The notes beneath the pieces are model-generated. The model was not told the origin of the DNA and searched no databases. It was given only the letters and a program-made list of their open reading frames with translations. From contig JAGBSO010000022.1 of assembly GCA_017631795.1 (NCBI GenBank), forward strand, positions 1 through 64,000: 64,000 nucleotides of DNA, given 5' to 3'. How positions within the stretch are numbered: position 1 is the first letter of the stretch; each line of letters opens with the position of its first letter. Source of the stretch: Clostridia bacterium (GTDB taxonomy: Bacteria; Bacillota; Clostridia; Oscillospirales; Acutalibacteraceae). Shown here piece by piece: positions 43,184 to 52,408 of the stretch. A program made the translations under genes and the position numbers.

Positions 43184-44566
43184 TCATAAGTTCTTGAAAT
43201 ATTCTTTAATTTCTGCTGTTCTTCCGCAACACATTGCACCTTCGGGACAAGATGAAATAAAACAACTCGGACCGTATTTATTGAAAATTGCAGGAGAAAC
43301 TTCACGAAGCTGTCTGAGCATTTCGATTGCGAAATCACGGATTTCCCACTGTGCTCTTGTACATGTACGAAGTCTCATGAAAAGCATCAGTTCTCTGCCG
43401 TTCATACATGAAACGATATCGAGAGTGTTACCGCTGAGCTGACAGTAAACCACCTGTTCTTCTGTGCAGCCTTCAGATTTGAGATATTCATAAAGTTCAT
43501 TCATCTTTGCGAAAGCTTTTTCGTATCTCTCAAGAAGACCTGCATTCTTTACAGTTTCGGGAATTATGTATTTTTTTCTGTCTGTAAGAGTCAGTGAAGG
43601 CACCATGAGTGAGTGCATTCTGTGACGGGCAAAATGAGTGATTGTTGAAAGTGAAACACCGTTTACACGGAATGTGTAATTCACGGTTTCAAGCGGTCTG
43701 GGACGTGCAGAATCAATCACACAATCAATGATTTTATTCACATTACCCTTGTCTGCAATGATTTTTTCGATTGCATCAGGTGTATACTGTCTTGTCCAGA
43801 TAAGAGCTGAACGTGCAACGCATTTTTCTGCATCGGGGAAAACAGAAATAAGTTCAACTGCCTTTTTGTTCTCATTGTTTTCTTCGTAGTTGTTGAACAT
43901 ATATCCCAGAGCGATTTTATCACTCTTTTCGGGTCTTCTCTTATAGAAATCTGCAACAATACCGGGTGTGAGCTTTTCTATCTGAGAATAAATCTGCATA
44001 CCAAGGTCATAAAGCTCTTTGAACTCACTGCCTCTGCCGAAAAGCATTGAACGGAGTATATGAAGAAGTTCACGTGCATTGACTGAGCAATAGAAATTAC
44101 TTCTCAGACAGTAAGGAAGCAGGAATCTTGCATCTTCCTTGGGTACACCTGCATCAACAAACGCAGTATACTCATTGAAAAGGTATTCCATTGTTTCGCT
44201 GAATTTATCTTCAAGCTCTTTTTTGCCGAGGAAAGGCACATAAAATCCGCACTTACGGAAGTCAACATATCTTCTTGATTTTACTGTGAATGATGCGAGT
44301 CTGAATTCGATAAGGAACTGCTCAACAAAAACGGAAACATCCTGAAATGCGAGATTGAAAACGGTATGCTCGATTGTTGAGTTATGACCTGAACGGGTAA
44401 CTTTCTGAATAAGATTTGCGTTCTTCTCCTTATCCTGACTTTTTGCAAATATTTCGGAGGCATCTCCCTCCTGTGTAGAAATTCTGCCCGATGCGGCAGG
44501 GATTTTTTCATCTGTATCGGAAAGACCGAGCACAATGGCAACAGAGCCTCTGTAATCTTCTGTCAT
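43184..44566 (-). CDS. thyX: Tandem-domain ThyX-family flavin-dependent thymidylate synthase
   Basis: ThyX makes dTMP from dUMP with FAD and methylenetetrahydrofolate. A usual ThyX has about 220-250 residues; this protein has 460 and contains two related halves. The first half carries FRLASFTVKSRRY (remnant of RHRxxSxNExSxRY) and NARELLHILRSML. The second carries RHRMHSLMVPSLTL and the intact NGRELMLFMRLRTCTRAQWEIR. ThyX active sites form at subunit interfaces, so a pseudo-dimer in one chain is plausible. A cysteine-rich tail (CFISSCPEGAMCCG) may bind metal. It lies alone, upstream of yerC by 23 nt on the same strand. Confidence 0.82.
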   Translation of the reverse strand: MTEDYRGSVAIVLGLSDTDEKIPAASGRISTQEGDASEIFAKSQDKEKNANLIQKVTRSGHNSTIEHTVFNLAFQDVSVFVEQFLIEFRLASFTVKSRRYVDFRKCGFYVPFLGKKELEDKFSETMEYLFNEYTAFVDAGVPKEDARFLLPYCLRSNFYCSVNARELLHILRSMLFGRGSEFKELYDLGMQIYSQIEKLTPGIVADFYKRRPEKSDKIALGYMFNNYEENNENKKAVELISVFPDAEKCVARSALIWTRQYTPDAIEKIIADKGNVNKIIDCVIDSARPRPLETVNYTFRVNGVSLSTITHFARHRMHSLMVPSLTLTDRKKYIIPETVKNAGLLERYEKAFAKMNELYEYLKSEGCTEEQVVYCQLSGNTLDIVSCMNGRELMLFMRLRTCTRAQWEIRDFAIEMLRQLREVSPAIFNKYGPSCFISSCPEGAMCCGRTAEIKEYFKNL

Positions 44567-44960
44567 TTTGAAACCCTCCGAATATATAATTATATTTAAT
44601 CTTTATAATTCTATCACATAGTGAAGAAAAATTCAACCGAAAAAACAATAATTTATCGCCGGAGCTGATAAATTATTGTCAGTGAGAAGTGAGGAGTTAG
44701 GAGTGAGAAGTGTCGGAAGCCCTATTGGGCTTGTTCCGCTACACTCTATTTATAACACGTTAAAATTTTTGCAGTATACCGCTGTTTCTGATTCATCTGC
44801 ATTATAATGGGGTAAGGGGTATAACTCCTTCATTCACTTCTAACTCCTAACTTCTAACTCCTGACTCTTCGATAAATTATTGTTTTTATTACAAAAACAT
44901 ATTGCACTTTTTTTTATGAGTGTTATAATGTTAATAATAAAAAGAAAGGACTTTTTTACA
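44567..44960. other. Intergenic region with palindromic repeats
   Basis: This 394-bp gap separates divergent thyX and the oxidoreductase gene. It holds the repeat cluster described at 44645-44882 and the AAAGAAAGGA ribosome site for the downstream gene. No coding potential beyond that is supported. Confidence 0.7.
44645..44882. repeat. MITE-like palindromic element with ACAATAATTTA ends
   Basis: ACAATAATTTATC (44645-44657) is answered by GATAAATTATTGT at 44667-44679, making a 35-bp hairpin, and again at 44870-44882, making terminal inverted repeats of about 13 bp around 238 bp. The interior has repeated GAGTTAGGAGTGAGAAGTG-type sequence on one side and its complement on the other. A second hairpin with the same arms lies at 47742. 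Confidence 0.75.
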
Positions 44961-46775
44961 ATGAGTGACATTATTAAAATAGGTGTTCTCGGTGCAGGCC
45001 GAGGACAGTCAATGATACAGTATGCAAGCAAGGCTGAAAATGCAAAGCTTGTTGCAATCTGCGATTATTCCGATTTCCAGATTGAAAGAGTAAAGAACAA
45101 ACTGAATGACGATTCAATCACATACTACACATCTTTCGATGAATTCCTTGATCATGATATGGATGCGGTTGTACTTGCAAACTTTGCAACAGAACATGCT
45201 CCTTTTGCAATCAAGTGCCTTGAGAAAGGTCTTAATGTCATCAGCGAAGTACTTCCCTGTCAGACAATGAAAGAAGCAGTTGAACTCTGCGAGGCTGTTG
45301 AAAAGTCAGGCAAGATTTATGCTTATGCCGAGAACTACTGCTACATGCCCGCTACATATGAAATGAAAAAACTCTACAAAGCAGGCGCTGTGGGCGAATT
45401 CGAATACGGTGAAGGCGAATATATGCACAACTGTGAAAGCATCTGGGACCTTATCACATTCGGTGAAGAAAGCCATTGGAGAAACAACATGTATGCAACA
45501 TTCTACTGCACACATTCAATAGGTCCCCTTATCCATATAACAGGTCTTCGTCCCGTTTCTGTTACAGGTTTTGAAATGCCTTTCAACGCAAGAATGGCAA
45601 GAATGGGCGCAAAAGCAGGTAATGCTGCTGTTGAAATGATCACTCTCGAAAACGGTGCAATCGTCAAGAGTCTTCACGGTGTCGGCTGTTCAAAGGATTC
45701 AATCTGGTACTCAGTTTACGGTTCAGACGGCAGAATGGAAAGTGCAAGAGAAGATGCTAAGAATGGCGATTTCGGAAGAGTTTATCTCAACAATCCTGAT
45801 AACTTCTCAGTAAAATCATACGAACCCGTAGGCGAATATGATGACATTGCAAAGGAATTCGGTCACGGAAACTCTGACTTCTACACAATGTATCACGCAG
45901 TTGAAGCAATCAAGGGCAATCCTGATGCTGATTACATTGATGTATGCGAAGCTCTTGATATGTTCCTTCCCGGTCTTCTCGGTTACCGTTCAATCCTGAA
46001 TGGCGGTATTCCCGTTGCAATTCCTAATTTCAGAAACAAGGAAGAAAGAGAAGCATTCAGAAACGATACAGCTTGTACAGATCCCAAAGTTGCAGGAGAT
46101 ATGCTTATCCCCTCATATTCAAAGGGTAATCCCGAAATTCCGCAGGAAATCTATGACGGTCACAAGAAGACATGGAAACCCAGAGCTCAGGCTCAGAACA
46201 AACAGCTCAAGCTTCTTGTTTTCCCCAAGGATAAGGAAATTCCCGCACTTCCCGAAGGTTACACAATCAGAACATATCAGGGCGAAGAAGATATCCCCCA
46301 CTGGATCAGAATCTGCAACAACGGTCTTGTAAGATACGGTGCTGACAATTCATCATTCACAAACTGCATGGAAAATATTGATGTTTACACAGACTGTTTC
46401 TTTATCTGCAATGAAGAAAATCTTCCCGTTGCAACAATAACAGCTGTCAGAAAATATCCCGACACAGGCAAAGGTCTTGTTCACATGGTTTCTGTTGCTG
46501 ACTCAGAAAGAGGCAAAGGTCTTGGCACTGCACTCTGCGCAATTGCTGAAAAGCATTTCTTCGACAACGGTGTTGAAATTGCAACTCTTACAACAGACGA
46601 CCACAGAATCCCCGCTTGCAAGAGCTATCTGAAAGCAGGTTGGGTACCTGTAAACCACGATACAGATATGGTTCTCCGCTGGACAAGAGTTATGGAAAGA
46701 TTCGGCATAAAAGAACTTCAGATGTATACAGAAGAATGCGAAAAAGACGTTCTTCTGACAAACGAAAAGGTATAA
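44961..46775 (+). CDS. Gfo/Idh/MocA oxidoreductase fused to a GNAT acetyltransferase domain
   Basis: A 604-residue protein. Residues 1 to about 385 are a Gfo/Idh/MocA dehydrogenase: IGVLGAGRGQ (NAD loop), ISEVLPCQTM and AYAENYCYMP (the family's E-K-P region altered to E-V-L-P). Residues about 435-590 are a GNAT fold with the acetyl-CoA loop SERGKGLGTALC and ACKSYLKAGW. The ATG at 44961 follows AAAGAAAGGA. The link region LKLLVFPKDKEIPALPEG may be flexible. Such fusions suggest joint processing of a sugar or inositol derivative, with acetylation inferred; substrates are unknown. A terminator follows. Confidence 0.85.
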   Translation: MSDIIKIGVLGAGRGQSMIQYASKAENAKLVAICDYSDFQIERVKNKLNDDSITYYTSFDEFLDHDMDAVVLANFATEHAPFAIKCLEKGLNVISEVLPCQTMKEAVELCEAVEKSGKIYAYAENYCYMPATYEMKKLYKAGAVGEFEYGEGEYMHNCESIWDLITFGEESHWRNNMYATFYCTHSIGPLIHITGLRPVSVTGFEMPFNARMARMGAKAGNAAVEMITLENGAIVKSLHGVGCSKDSIWYSVYGSDGRMESAREDAKNGDFGRVYLNNPDNFSVKSYEPVGEYDDIAKEFGHGNSDFYTMYHAVEAIKGNPDADYIDVCEALDMFLPGLLGYRSILNGGIPVAIPNFRNKEEREAFRNDTACTDPKVAGDMLIPSYSKGNPEIPQEIYDGHKKTWKPRAQAQNKQLKLLVFPKDKEIPALPEGYTIRTYQGEEDIPHWIRICNNGLVRYGADNSSFTNCMENIDVYTDCFFICNEENLPVATITAVRKYPDTGKGLVHMVSVADSERGKGLGTALCAIAEKHFFDNGVEIATLTTDDHRIPACKSYLKAGWVPVNHDTDMVLRWTRVMERFGIKELQMYTEECEKDVLLTNEKV

Positions 46776-46780
46776 AATTA

Positions 46781-46806
46781 AAGGACACCGAAAGGTGTCC
46801 TTTTTC
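46781..46806. terminator. Bidirectional terminator
   Basis: AAGGACACC and GGTGTCCTT with a GAAA loop (46781-46802) then TTT, between convergent genes. Confidence 0.88.
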
Positions 46807-46817
46807 AATGACTGAAA

Positions 46818-47714
46818 TTATAAAAAGTGATTTTCAAAAACCTGATTATTATAATCAAAATCTTTAATTTTTAAATAATGCTCGGCACAGTCGATAAGCG
46901 CTTTCATAGGTGACAAACCTATAAGTTCAGTGCATTTTACGGTTGTGCCGTATTTTTCTGCTTCTTCACGGACTTTATCAACCACAGTATAAAGCGAAGT
47001 TGTTTTGTAATCCGTAAAATTGATTGACACCTGTGCGGTGTTTGTTTCATGGAGCATCAGTCCCAGAGCTTTGACGCATGGGTAACCGCCACTTGAAAAA
47101 CGGATTGTCTTTGCAATATTCTTTGCAATTTCCACATCGTCAGTTTCAAGCTCAATATTGAATGCTATCAGAAATTCTCTTGCACCGACTATTGTTATGC
47201 CTGCAGTTTCGTGATAACCTGTACCGAAATCAGGCTGCCATCCGGGAAGTTTTGTTTTTTCGGGAAGACCTTCAAACTGACCGCGTCTTACATCTGCAAG
47301 ATTCTGTCTGTGGGGTGCAGATGCTGCTTTTTCATAAAGATAAACCGGCACACCTGCTTCTTCATACATCCTTTTTCCCGCTTTTTTTGCAAGTTCAATT
47401 ATTTCTTCTTCTGAAACGTTTTTAACAGCAATAAAGGGACACACATCAACAGCACCCATTCTCGGATGCTCACCTGTATGTTTTGTCAGGTCAATAAGCT
47501 CCGATGCCTTTTTGCAAAGTCTCACAGCTGCTTTAACAACCCCATCGGGACTGCCTGCAAAAGTGATTACACTCCTGTTATGGTCATAGTCTGATGTAAA
47601 ATGCAGGACTTTTACTCCCTCTGCAGATGCAACAGCTTCGACACATGCGGCAACTACTGAAGGATTTCTGCCTTCGCTTATATTCGGCACACATTCAACA
47701 ATTTTCTGTATCAT
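46818..47714 (-). CDS. ftcD: Glutamate formimidoyltransferase
   Basis: A 298-residue protein carrying only the formiminotransferase domain, the typical Firmicutes form. It transfers the formimino group of N-formimidoyl-glutamate to tetrahydrofolate in histidine breakdown. Landmarks are ECVPNISEGRN at the N-terminus, HTGEHPRMGAVDVCPF and YHETAGITIVGAREFLIAFN. The usual fused cyclodeaminase domain is absent, and no hut gene is adjacent here. Confidence 0.9.
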   Translation of the reverse strand: MIQKIVECVPNISEGRNPSVVAACVEAVASAEGVKVLHFTSDYDHNRSVITFAGSPDGVVKAAVRLCKKASELIDLTKHTGEHPRMGAVDVCPFIAVKNVSEEEIIELAKKAGKRMYEEAGVPVYLYEKAASAPHRQNLADVRRGQFEGLPEKTKLPGWQPDFGTGYHETAGITIVGAREFLIAFNIELETDDVEIAKNIAKTIRFSSGGYPCVKALGLMLHETNTAQVSINFTDYKTTSLYTVVDKVREEAEKYGTTVKCTELIGLSPMKALIDCAEHYLKIKDFDYNNQVFENHFL

Positions 47715-47741
47715 TTTTTCACCTTTTTCATAATCTGAGAA

Positions 47742-47779
47742 ACAATAATTTATGTGGCTTTACGCCACTAAATTATTGT
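47742..47779. repeat. Short hairpin repeat with ACAATAATTTA arms
   Basis: ACAATAATTTA and TAAATTATTGT enclose a TGTGGC/GCCAC stem and a small loop, giving a near-perfect 38-bp hairpin. Its outer arms are the same as those of the element at 44645-44679. Confidence 0.8.
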
Positions 47780-47781
47780 TT

Positions 47782-47815
47782 AAGCGGTCAGTTTCCCGAC
47801 CGCTTTTCTTTTTTA
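47782..47815 (+). terminator. Terminator-like hairpin, T-run on the plus strand
   Basis: AAGCGGTC (47782-47789) and GACCGCTT (47798-47805) are followed on the plus strand by TTCTTTTTT. Both neighbouring genes are on the minus strand, so its orientation is unusual. Confidence 0.55.
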
Positions 47816-49312
47816 CTTTGATTTTACAAACACTTTATACATTGCATTGATTGCTTCACAGAGTGCAGATTCACCGTCTCTGTCACTTGCCTCAAAAAAC
47901 TTGTCCGCAGACATATGTGAAAACAGCATTGCAAATATTTCAGCGTCCCCCGTGTTTTTACCTGCAATAACATCACTGATACACTGTGCAAATGCAGGTT
48001 TATGTTTTTTCGCCGAAGCATTAAGCTTTACGATGTAAGCATTTTCGTATTTTTCTTTATTTTCATTTTTTCTGAAGAATTTACCGTTGACTTCAGGAAT
48101 GAGAGAATAGAAAGATGCAAGATAATTTGCAATAACATCGTATCTTGCAATACACTCTGCATTGACTTTTTCCGCAAAATCTTTATCAATAACATATCTG
48201 TTACCTTTTTTCTCACAGAATGTTTTAAGGAAATTGAGCACACTCATAAGATATGCGGGTGCATCCTGTCTGGGTGTACCGACAACAAATTTTTCGCCGT
48301 CTGCAATAATATATCCCTTTTCCATACATTCAAGAATTGCCATCGCAAACAAAACAGGAACTTTTTTTGATGTCTTCTTAGGACTGATTTTTGATGCGGG
48401 ATTGAGCATTTTATAAGCTTCACATGCAGAAATTCCTTCCGGAAGTGATTTTCCTGCATGATTCTCTTCATTTTTAAGAAGCTTTTTTGCACTGCTTTCA
48501 AGCGGCAATCTTCTGATTCTGTCTGTAAAAAGAAGAAGAATTATTACTGCAACTGCAAACAATACCCCTGCAATCCATGGTAAAACAGAAAAAATTCCGT
48601 TTTTGATTTTCACGATATTTTCTTTTGCTGCTGAATATGAAACAAGCACACCGTTATCAAAAACCTTGTCATCTGCACTTGCTTCAACTGCAAAATTGCC
48701 GTTTACCAATTTTGTTGAAAATGTAGCGCTGTTTCCCTCAACAACACCTGAATTTTCTTCAGATGCCGAGATATCTTCCGCATCGTCAGGGAAATAAACA
48801 GTAGCTGCCACATTGTTACATGTTGACATAAAAGCGTCGCCTATAAACACATAAGAAAAAACAGCATCTCCGCTTTTTTTCTTCAATGCACCTGTGACAG
48901 TATAGGAAATCTCATATTCTCTTGTCATCTGTGCTGAAGGACAATTTATTTTTATTTCATAACTTTTTCCGTCTGTGGCCTGTGCAAACGAATATGTATT
49001 AATTCTGTCTGCAGCTTCAGCCACGGTTTCACCGTCTATTTTTACGGAAACATCTTTTATTTCATCATATTTCTGCAACAAAGTAATGTTGTTATCGCTG
49101 CTGTAGATATCAATATTTCTGTAAAAATAATTACCTGCATTAATATAGGAAACTGTCCATTTTTCAACGATATTCACTGTACCATCCACATTCAGATACG
49201 CACTGAATTCTGCTTTATCCACGGAATCAGACGGTACTGCACTTACTGTTACCGTAAACACAGAAAAAACCAGCAACATGACAAGAATAAAGCTGAGTAA
49301 AACTTTCTTCAT
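47813..49312 (-). CDS. DUF2207-family membrane protein
   Basis: A 499-residue protein with a signal peptide (residues 1-25, MKKVLLSFILVML..SAVP), an extracellular beta-rich domain of about 200 residues (DUF2207-like: KAEFSAYLNVDGTVNIVEKW, YRNIDIYSS) and one or two membrane helices near 245-265 (VLPWIAGVLFAVAVIILLLF), followed by a cytoplasmic region of about 230 residues. The family has no known function; members occur in many Firmicutes envelopes. It is the last gene of the lacZ - GNAT::GH78 - zinc-ribbon group on the minus strand. Confidence 0.78.
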   Translation of the reverse strand: MKKVLLSFILVMLLVFSVFTVTVSAVPSDSVDKAEFSAYLNVDGTVNIVEKWTVSYINAGNYFYRNIDIYSSDNNITLLQKYDEIKDVSVKIDGETVAEAADRINTYSFAQATDGKSYEIKINCPSAQMTREYEISYTVTGALKKKSGDAVFSYVFIGDAFMSTCNNVAATVYFPDDAEDISASEENSGVVEGNSATFSTKLVNGNFAVEASADDKVFDNGVLVSYSAAKENIVKIKNGIFSVLPWIAGVLFAVAVIILLLFTDRIRRLPLESSAKKLLKNEENHAGKSLPEGISACEAYKMLNPASKISPKKTSKKVPVLFAMAILECMEKGYIIADGEKFVVGTPRQDAPAYLMSVLNFLKTFCEKKGNRYVIDKDFAEKVNAECIARYDVIANYLASFYSLIPEVNGKFFRKNENKEKYENAYIVKLNASAKKHKPAFAQCISDVIAGKNTGDAEIFAMLFSHMSADKFFEASDRDGESALCEAINAMYKVFVKSK

Positions 49313-49330
49313 AAAAAAACTCCTCCTTGT

Positions 49331-49834
49331 TTATTCCTGATGCATCTCATAATAATAAACACTGTCTTCTTCTATTCCCTGCATTCTTATTATCATCTGC
49401 GCATATTCTTCGTCATCAAGCCTCTCAAGAGATTCTGAAATTTCAACATCATATTTATCAGACCCCAGAAAACTGTTTCTGTGACATATTCTTATTATTT
49501 CATAAAGCATATACAGAAAAGCTGCTGCAACGACCAGATAAATCGCAATGGTAAAATTCTTTGATGTAAGAATAAAAAACAGAAATACTGCATAAATCAG
49601 GATAAGCACAATACGCAGATTGCTGTAAAGTGAAGCATATCTGATATTGAAATACCTGTTTCCTCCGATGAGTGCAGGTTCAAGAATTGAACTTCTGTAT
49701 GATAGTTTTCCGCAGGAAGGACATTCCATCATGGGATTTCCGATATTTTTACCCTTTTTTGCAGTGCTGTCATAATATTCACAGTTACAGAAGGGACATC
49801 TGAATATCTGAAAATCTTTCATTCTTTTTGCCAT
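49331..49834 (-). CDS. Membrane protein with N-terminal zinc ribbon
   Basis: A 167-residue protein. The N-terminus has a zinc-ribbon-like CPFC and CPSC pair (FRCPFCNCEYYDSTAKK, MECPSCGKLSYR), followed by two hydrophobic helices (residues about 75-110, LRIVLILIYAVFLFFILTSK and IYLVVAAAFLYML). The C-terminus is acidic. I do not recognise a family or function. It sits between the GNAT::GH78 gene (23 nt) and the DUF2207 gene (18 nt), so it is probably part of that envelope-linked operon. Confidence 0.7.
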   Translation of the reverse strand: MAKRMKDFQIFRCPFCNCEYYDSTAKKGKNIGNPMMECPSCGKLSYRSSILEPALIGGNRYFNIRYASLYSNLRIVLILIYAVFLFFILTSKNFTIAIYLVVAAAFLYMLYEIIRICHRNSFLGSDKYDVEISESLERLDDEEYAQMIIRMQGIEEDSVYYYEMHQE

Positions 49835-49857
49835 TTTCTAACCTCAAATCTGTCTTA

Positions 49858-52404
49858 CTATACCTTGATAATCTTATCAGACATTGTAAAATCAACAATC
49901 TGTTCACCGTTTACATATCTGACATCAACAGAAATTCTGCCGTTTTTTGTCTTAATACTGCCTGAAATATCACCACATTCGGGAATATTTGCAGGTTCAA
50001 TTTCAACTTCACTGTACCCGGCAGAATTTTCAGTCTGTCTGATACCGAGAATGAAATTGAAGATATATTCACTGACTGCACCAAACATGGGATGTGAAAG
50101 TGAATCACAACCGTCCCAGTTTTCCCAGAGAGTGTTTGTGCCGGTACGTTTCATATTTGCAAATGAAATTTCACCGTCTCCTGTCATCAGTCTGAACGCA
50201 AGACTGCCGTAACCGTTTTCAAAAAGAATTCTTGTAACGACATCTGTGCCGAAAATACCTGTATCATATTCTCCGAGTGCTTCGTAATGTGAGACAAGGT
50301 TAGCCATTGTCTTTTCATCACCGAGACCGATATCAAGAGCAAACGCATCTGCACCCTGAACACCGTCACAGAATGATGATGTTTCCGCATTATAATATTC
50401 ACGGCAGAAAGCATCCGATAAAACTCTGATTTTTTCATCAAGTGCTTTTGCATCATCTTCATAACCGAGAATCTGAGCAGATTTCTTTGTGAGAATGCAG
50501 CACTTTATAAAGAAATATGTGTTTATAAAAGGCTCCGGAATCAGATTGACGTTATTCGGAGCACACCAGTCACCGAGGCACCATCCGCCTTCTTCCTCTC
50601 TCATAACGATATTGTTATCACATCTTGACTGCATATAGTCAAGGTATTTTTTCATTCTGAGATAATATTTTGAAAGGATTTCTTTATCGCCGAATTTTTT
50701 ATAGAAATTCCATGGCACGATTACCATTGCACCACCCCAGCCACCGGGACCACCGCCGCCACCATAAAACGGTGCTGTGTGCTGGACATGACCGTTATAA
50801 ATATCCTGACAGTCTGCCACATCATCCATCCATTTGCGATACATTTTTTCGCTGTCGAAAATTGTCATGGCAGCAGCAGAGCAAAGCTGACCGTCACCTG
50901 TGTAACCGAGTCTTTCACGGTGAGGACAGTCTGACGGAATCATACCGTGAATGTTACACATCTGTGTGTTGCAGTATGCATCGAAAAACCATCTGAGATT
51001 TTCGTTTGATGTTTCAAGCTCTGCAGTAACAGGCACGGGAGAATACACAACATCAAACCGCACAAGAGTTGCCTTGCCTGTGACTCTGATGTATCTTCCT
51101 GCTCTCCATGTAAATACGGGACTGAATTCCCTTTTTGTTTCACCGCAGATATATCTGTCACACTGTTTTCTCCATTCTCCGCCTGTATGACGAAGACGGA
51201 AATCACCGTTATCATCAACTATTTCAGAGAAAACAACAATTGCTTCATCACCGGTTTTTGCATCGTCATCAAAACGGATAACCCACAGTCCCGATTCATC
51301 TGCACAAAGGTCATAAAGTCTGCCCTTTTCGTCATCGGCAATAAGTTTGGGTGTGATGCTGTAATCAAACTTATCACCGCCGAAAAACTGCTTTACCATA
51401 ACACAAGGGCCGGCTTCAGTTTCTCTTACATTAAGCCATGATGAATCATCATAATCTGCAAAAAGAAGGCTTTCGTCATAACATCTGCCGTCCATTGTTT
51501 CGTTGAGATAGATGTTTGTACGGCTGATGAAACTTGTTTTATAACGAGCTGTGCTGTCTGAATTGATTTCTCTGACAGTGCCGTCTTTCATTGTGAGAAT
51601 TATTTTATAAATGACTTTCGGGTCGCCCCATTTGGGCATTCTTTCGGCATGATTCTCTGTCTGGCAATACCATCCGTTGCCCACATGAAGCACAAGTGCA
51701 TTTTTTTGAGCAATTTTATCTGTTATATCATATTCAAGATAATATCTGCGCTGTGTCATTGTGTCGAAAATCGGAAATGACACCCTTGAAAGGTCGCGTT
51801 TTTCGTAATTTGACCATGCAGGGATAAACATTTCATCGGTGAGCTTCTGACCGTTAAAATAAGGCTCAACAAAGCCCATTGCATTTATTCTGACAATCGC
51901 TGATGCAACATCACCGCAGTCAAAAGTCTTTCTGACATAGTAAGCTTCAACACCTACTTCTGTAAAGACATAGCTGCAACCGTCAAATTCAAATGATTTA
52001 ACCATTGGTACACGGCTGAAATTTTCATCCGTAAACTCGCATCCGCAGACTGCAAATCCGCATTTTTCATAAAAACCGACAGCATCTGCCCTTGCATTTA
52101 CGGTAACACGCTCTGCACCTTTCTTTTTACATTCATCAGCAAGAGAAAGAACGAGTTTTTTACCCATTCCCTTTCCTCTCATTTCTTTTCCGAATGCAAT
52201 ATTATCTATATGCCAGTCCGTTTCATTCTCTTTATAGAAACGGCCGCAGCCGACTGCCTTGCCTGCATCAAAACAGGCAAGAAAATCGGCTGAATTTTCT
52301 TTATCATCAAAAAGTTTGTCTTCGGGATATCCCTGCTCAAGAGAGAAAACTTCTTTTCTTAAATCACTGACAGTTTCACCCTTGACAATTCTGATTTCAG
52401 ACAT
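49858..52404 (-). CDS. GNAT acetyltransferase domain fused to GH78 glycosidase
   Basis: An 848-residue protein. Residues 1 to about 150 are a complete GNAT fold: EQGYPEDKLFDD, IDNIAFGKEMRGKGMGKKLV (acetyl-CoA loop) and VGFYEKCGFAVCG. From about residue 165 a GH78 enzyme follows: IPSDCPHRERLGYTGDGQ (catalytic region), GGGGPGGWGGAM, CLGDWC, GIFGTDVV, LWENWDG and HPMFGAV. The paralogue at 11036 lacks the GNAT part. It starts 4 nt after lacZ ends, using a site inside lacZ's stop region. Cytoplasmic, with no signal peptide; it may deglycosylate and acetylate related substrates, but the link is inferred. Confidence 0.88.
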   Translation of the reverse strand: MSEIRIVKGETVSDLRKEVFSLEQGYPEDKLFDDKENSADFLACFDAGKAVGCGRFYKENETDWHIDNIAFGKEMRGKGMGKKLVLSLADECKKKGAERVTVNARADAVGFYEKCGFAVCGCEFTDENFSRVPMVKSFEFDGCSYVFTEVGVEAYYVRKTFDCGDVASAIVRINAMGFVEPYFNGQKLTDEMFIPAWSNYEKRDLSRVSFPIFDTMTQRRYYLEYDITDKIAQKNALVLHVGNGWYCQTENHAERMPKWGDPKVIYKIILTMKDGTVREINSDSTARYKTSFISRTNIYLNETMDGRCYDESLLFADYDDSSWLNVRETEAGPCVMVKQFFGGDKFDYSITPKLIADDEKGRLYDLCADESGLWVIRFDDDAKTGDEAIVVFSEIVDDNGDFRLRHTGGEWRKQCDRYICGETKREFSPVFTWRAGRYIRVTGKATLVRFDVVYSPVPVTAELETSNENLRWFFDAYCNTQMCNIHGMIPSDCPHRERLGYTGDGQLCSAAAMTIFDSEKMYRKWMDDVADCQDIYNGHVQHTAPFYGGGGGPGGWGGAMVIVPWNFYKKFGDKEILSKYYLRMKKYLDYMQSRCDNNIVMREEEGGWCLGDWCAPNNVNLIPEPFINTYFFIKCCILTKKSAQILGYEDDAKALDEKIRVLSDAFCREYYNAETSSFCDGVQGADAFALDIGLGDEKTMANLVSHYEALGEYDTGIFGTDVVTRILFENGYGSLAFRLMTGDGEISFANMKRTGTNTLWENWDGCDSLSHPMFGAVSEYIFNFILGIRQTENSAGYSEVEIEPANIPECGDISGSIKTKNGRISVDVRYVNGEQIVDFTMSDKIIKV

Positions 52405-52408
52405 TTTA

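Noticed and set aside
43184-44566. Two separate thyX genes
   Set aside because: The frame is continuous with no stop or ribosome site between the halves.
44567-44960. Insertion sequence with a transposase
   Set aside because: The palindromic region is only 238 bp and encodes no transposase; at most it is a non-autonomous element.
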